Made by a program: the position numbers and the translations under genes
NCBI GenBank assembly: GCA_038323315.1
Contig: JBBQGU010000152.1
Coordinates: 1-9,122, forward strand
DNA: 9,122 nucleotides
Reading direction: 5' to 3'
From: Stagnihabitans sp038323315
Lineage (GTDB): Bacteria; Pseudomonadota; Alphaproteobacteria; Rhodobacterales; Rhodobacteraceae
In this document: positions 7,257-9,122 of the stretch, piece by piece
How positions within the stretch are numbered: the first letter of the stretch is position 1
Layout of the letters: every line of letters begins with the position of its first letter
Notes under the pieces: generated by a model
Seen by the model: the letters and a program-made list of their open reading frames with translations, nothing else
The model's database searches: none
What the model was told of the DNA's origin: nothing

Positions 7257-8233
7257 TACAGTGCCTTTACGGTTGTAGCACCCGCAGGGGCGGGCGCGAA
7301 TTGAAGGGCGTTGCGCAGGGGTTGGCCGAACGCCTCGGCCTCGATCTCGAACACATCGCCGGCCTGGGTCTTGATGCCATCGGCGACGGACAGGGTTGCC
7401 GTACCAAAGAAATGCACATGCAGATCGCCGGGTTGGCAGAAGATATCGTACTTGAAATGGTGGTGTTCCAGATTGGCGATGGTGTGCGACATGTTCGCCT
7501 CGCCAGACAGGAACGGCTTTTCCCAGATCACGGCACCATCTCGTTTGATGCGGCTCATGCCCCGCACATCGGCGGGCAACGGCCCCACCAGAATCTCGGG
7601 GCCATAAGAGGCGACGCGCAGTTTGGAATGGGCCAGCCACAGGTAATTGACCCGCTCGGTCACATGGTCGGAAAACTCGTTGCCCAAGGCCCAGCCGATG
7701 CGGTGGACAGTGCCGTCGGGGCCGATCAGGTAGATGCCGGCAATCTCGGGCTCTTCGCCGCCATCCTCGGCAAAACCGGGCGCGATCAGGGGGGCGTCGG
7801 GGGCGACGGCGGCGTGGCCGTTGCCTTTGTAGAACCATTCCGGCTGTGCGCCGACCTGACCTGCCGCCGGGCGACCGGTTTCCAGCCCCATGCGGAACAT
7901 CTTCATGCTGTCGGTCAGGTCTTCGGTCGCGTCCAGCTTGGCATGCATGGCGTCGCGGGCCGAGGCCGACCCCAGGTGGGTCAGGCCGGTGCCGGTCAGG
8001 TGCAGGTGGGCGGGGTCGGGGTGGCTGACCGGCAGGTCGAAGGCGGCACCTTGCAGCTGAACCGCCTCACCCAAACCGCGCTTGTGCACCTCGTCTGCGA
8101 TGCCGTGGCCTGCCGCGATGGCCGCTTGTGCCAGATCATAGACCGTGGCGGTGTTCTGGACGACATGGGCTGTGTCACCTTCGCGGGCGACGACGGCTTG
8201 CCCCGAGGGCAGTCGGAGTTGGGAAATATGCAT
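7256..8233 (-). CDS. araD1: GguC/AraD1 family protein (FAH fold), probable 2-keto-3-deoxypentonate dehydratase
   Basis: A protein of 325 residues from the chosen ATG. It resembles the GguC/AraD1 group of the fumarylacetoacetate-hydrolase superfamily. Visible landmarks are an N-terminal MHISQLRLP strand, GLTHLGSASARDAMH at 83-97, PEWFYKGNG at 131-139, the putative metal-ligand stretch EEPEIAG (161, 163) leading to IYLIGPDGTVHRIGWALGNEFSDH, and a C-terminal QPGDLHVHFFGTATLS core ending in AGDVFEIEAEAFG. GNEFSDH occupies the place of the GND-type motif in other family members. The gene lies between a sugar permease gene and the arabinonate dehydratase gene. No DHDPS-type second dehydratase is present, so it likely converts 2-keto-3-deoxy-L-arabinonate to 2-oxoglutarate semialdehyde. 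XylX of the Caulobacter xylose pathway is an FAH-type precedent. A GTG at 8245 overlapping the permease stop is an alternative start, but the ATG at 8233 has the better ribosome-binding site. Confidence 0.85.
   Translation of the reverse strand: MHISQLRLPSGQAVVAREGDTAHVVQNTATVYDLAQAAIAAGHGIADEVHKRGLGEAVQLQGAAFDLPVSHPDPAHLHLTGTGLTHLGSASARDAMHAKLDATEDLTDSMKMFRMGLETGRPAAGQVGAQPEWFYKGNGHAAVAPDAPLIAPGFAEDGGEEPEIAGIYLIGPDGTVHRIGWALGNEFSDHVTERVNYLWLAHSKLRVASYGPEILVGPLPADVRGMSRIKRDGAVIWEKPFLSGEANMSHTIANLEHHHFKYDIFCQPGDLHVHFFGTATLSVADGIKTQAGDVFEIEAEAFGQPLRNALQFAPAPAGATTVKAL
7264..7269 (-). promoter_or_regulatory. Ribosome-binding site of the dehydratase gene
   Basis: A TAAAGG on the minus strand, inside the last codons of the GguC gene, sits 7 nt before the ATG at 7256-7254. 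It supports that start over the much longer open frame. Confidence 0.6.
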
Positions 8234-8239
8234 CGGATG

Positions 8240-8244
8240 CCTCA
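8240..8244 (-). promoter_or_regulatory. Ribosome-binding site of the GguC gene, overlapping the permease stop
   Basis: A TGAGG on the minus strand includes the TGA stop of the permease gene and lies 6 nt before the ATG at 8233-8231. The competing GTG at 8245 has no recognisable Shine-Dalgarno sequence. This arrangement suggests coupled translation of the permease and GguC. Confidence 0.5.
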
Positions 8245-9122
8245 CTTCGATTTGTTATAGACGTCAAAGATCACGGCGATCAGCAGGACCATGCCCTTGA
8301 TCACCTGTTGGTATTCGATGCCGACGCCGAGGATCGACATCCCCATGTTCATCACACCCATGATCAGCGCACCGATCACGACGCCGACGATCTTGCCCGA
8401 CCCGCCGGTCATCGACGCCCCGCCGATAAAGACGGATGCGATGGCGTCCAGTTCGAACCCGGTCCCCGCCTTGGGCGTGGCCGAGTTCAGGCGCGCCGTC
8501 ACCACCATCCCAGCGAGAGCCGCCAGCACGCCCATGTTGACAAAGCACAAGAACACCAGCCGGTCGGTGCGGATGCCGGACAGTTTCGCGGCCTTTTCAT
8601 TGCCGCCCAGCGCATAGATGCGCCGCCCGGTCGTCGTGTTTTCGGTAAAGAACGCATACAGGGTCGTCAGCACGACCAGCACGACCAGCACATTGGGCAA
8701 ACCGCGGAAATAGGCGAGTTGATAGCCGACAAAGGCGGTGCCCGCCGCCACGATCAGGGTGCGGCCGAGGAACACAGCCATCGGTTCGGCCACCACGCCA
8801 AACTCGGCATCGCGCGCACGGGCGCGAAACCCCAGCCAGAATTGCAGGCCGACGGCCAGGGCGATGACGCACAGCGCCAGCACGTTGGGCTTGCCGGTGC
8901 TGAACAGATCCGGCACGAACCCGTTCGACAGGGCCTGAAACCCGGTCGGGAACGGCCCGATATTCTGCCCGCCCAGCAACCACAGCGTCGCACCGCGAAA
9001 CACCATCATGCCCGCAAGCGTGACGATGAACGACGGAATGCGCCAATAGGCCACCCAATAGCCCTGTGCCGCCCCGATGATACCGCCCACCACCAGAACC
9101 AGCGGAATGACTGCATAGAAAG
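8242..9122 (-). CDS. mmsB: Sugar ABC transporter permease, MmsB/GguB (XylH-like), N-terminus outside the window
   Basis: The frame is open from the window edge to a TGA at 8244-8242, giving about 292 visible residues of an inner-membrane permease. Full-length relatives are around 390-400 residues, so roughly the first quarter is missing. The segment QGYWVAYWRIPSFIVTLAGMMVFRG is typical of the branched-chain-permease-like sugar group. So are the later stretches TGRRIYALGGNEKAAKLSGI (the cytoplasmic loop that meets the ATPase), GASMTGGSGKIVGVVIGALIMGVMNMGMS, and the terminal FDVYNK. Several strongly hydrophobic helices are present, including LPNVLVVLVVLTTLYAF. The partners expected to its right are an ATPase (MmsA/GguA type) and a ChvE/XylF-like periplasmic binding protein. 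It should import an aldose such as L-arabinose, galactose or xylose. A GTG at 9093 is only an internal codon, because the frame continues in homologous sequence to the edge. Confidence 0.92.
   Translation of the reverse strand, partial: FYAVIPLVLVVGGIIGAAQGYWVAYWRIPSFIVTLAGMMVFRGATLWLLGGQNIGPFPTGFQALSNGFVPDLFSTGKPNVLALCVIALAVGLQFWLGFRARARDAEFGVVAEPMAVFLGRTLIVAAGTAFVGYQLAYFRGLPNVLVVLVVLTTLYAFFTENTTTGRRIYALGGNEKAAKLSGIRTDRLVFLCFVNMGVLAALAGMVVTARLNSATPKAGTGFELDAIASVFIGGASMTGGSGKIVGVVIGALIMGVMNMGMSILGVGIEYQQVIKGMVLLIAVIFDVYNKSK

Noticed and set aside
7257..7838. N-terminal extension of the dehydratase frame, giving 774 residues
   Set aside because: The extension is arginine-rich, lies inside the GguC gene in another frame, and the family protein is about 580 residues starting at the ATG with a good ribosome-binding site.
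7235..8260. A 341-codon open frame on the + strand
   Set aside because: It mirrors the GguC gene on the opposite strand. The minus-strand protein has clear family motifs and the plus-strand one has none.
8668..8691. Short tandem repeat of CAGCACGAC (about 2.7 copies)
   Set aside because: It encodes a VLVVLVVL stretch in a membrane helix of the permease in frame. Repetitive Val/Leu codons explain it, and it is not a separate element.

Overview
The window looks like chromosomal DNA from a high-GC alphaproteobacterium, most likely Rhodobacteraceae (Rhodobacter/Paracoccus-like). The support is strong G/C preference at third codon positions, the gene families present, and a roughly 60-bp GC-rich intergenic element at 4541-4600 that resembles a sequence recurrent in that family. 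The species cannot be fixed from the sequence alone.

Left block (1-2974, + strand): the 3' part of a sulfate/thiosulfate uptake operon. In order it holds the C-terminal part of a periplasmic sulfate-binding protein, then cysT, cysW and a short cysA. Consecutive genes overlap by 4 nt (sbp/cysT) and 8 nt (cysT/cysW) or are separated by 12 nt (cysW/cysA), so they are very probably one transcript whose promoter lies left of the window. CysA ends after its nucleotide-binding domain and lacks the usual C-terminal regulatory (TOBE) domain.

Right block (3020-9122, - strand): an operon read from right to left for uptake and non-phosphorylating oxidation of a pentose, best guess L-arabinose (possibly also D-galactose or D-fucose). 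It holds a sugar ABC permease of the MmsB/GguB type (cut by the window edge), a GguC/AraD1 protein of the fumarylacetoacetate-hydrolase (FAH) fold, an IlvD/Edd-family L-arabinonate dehydratase, a Gfo/Idh/MocA-type L-arabinose/D-galactose 1-dehydrogenase, and a 2-oxoglutarate-semialdehyde dehydrogenase. Together these convert sugar to aldonolactone/aldonate, then 2-keto-3-deoxy acid, then 2-oxoglutarate semialdehyde, then 2-oxoglutarate, which enters the TCA cycle. The second dehydration has no DHDPS-type AraD in the window, so GguC/AraD1 is the natural candidate. A lactonase is not visible either.

The two operons converge with 45 nt between them and no obvious intrinsic terminator. No tRNA, rRNA, CRISPR array, insertion sequence, phage gene or integrase was seen. 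This is mostly a well-ordered metabolic region. The points worth a second look are the short CysA, the GguC assignment, and the repeat element inside the sugar operon.
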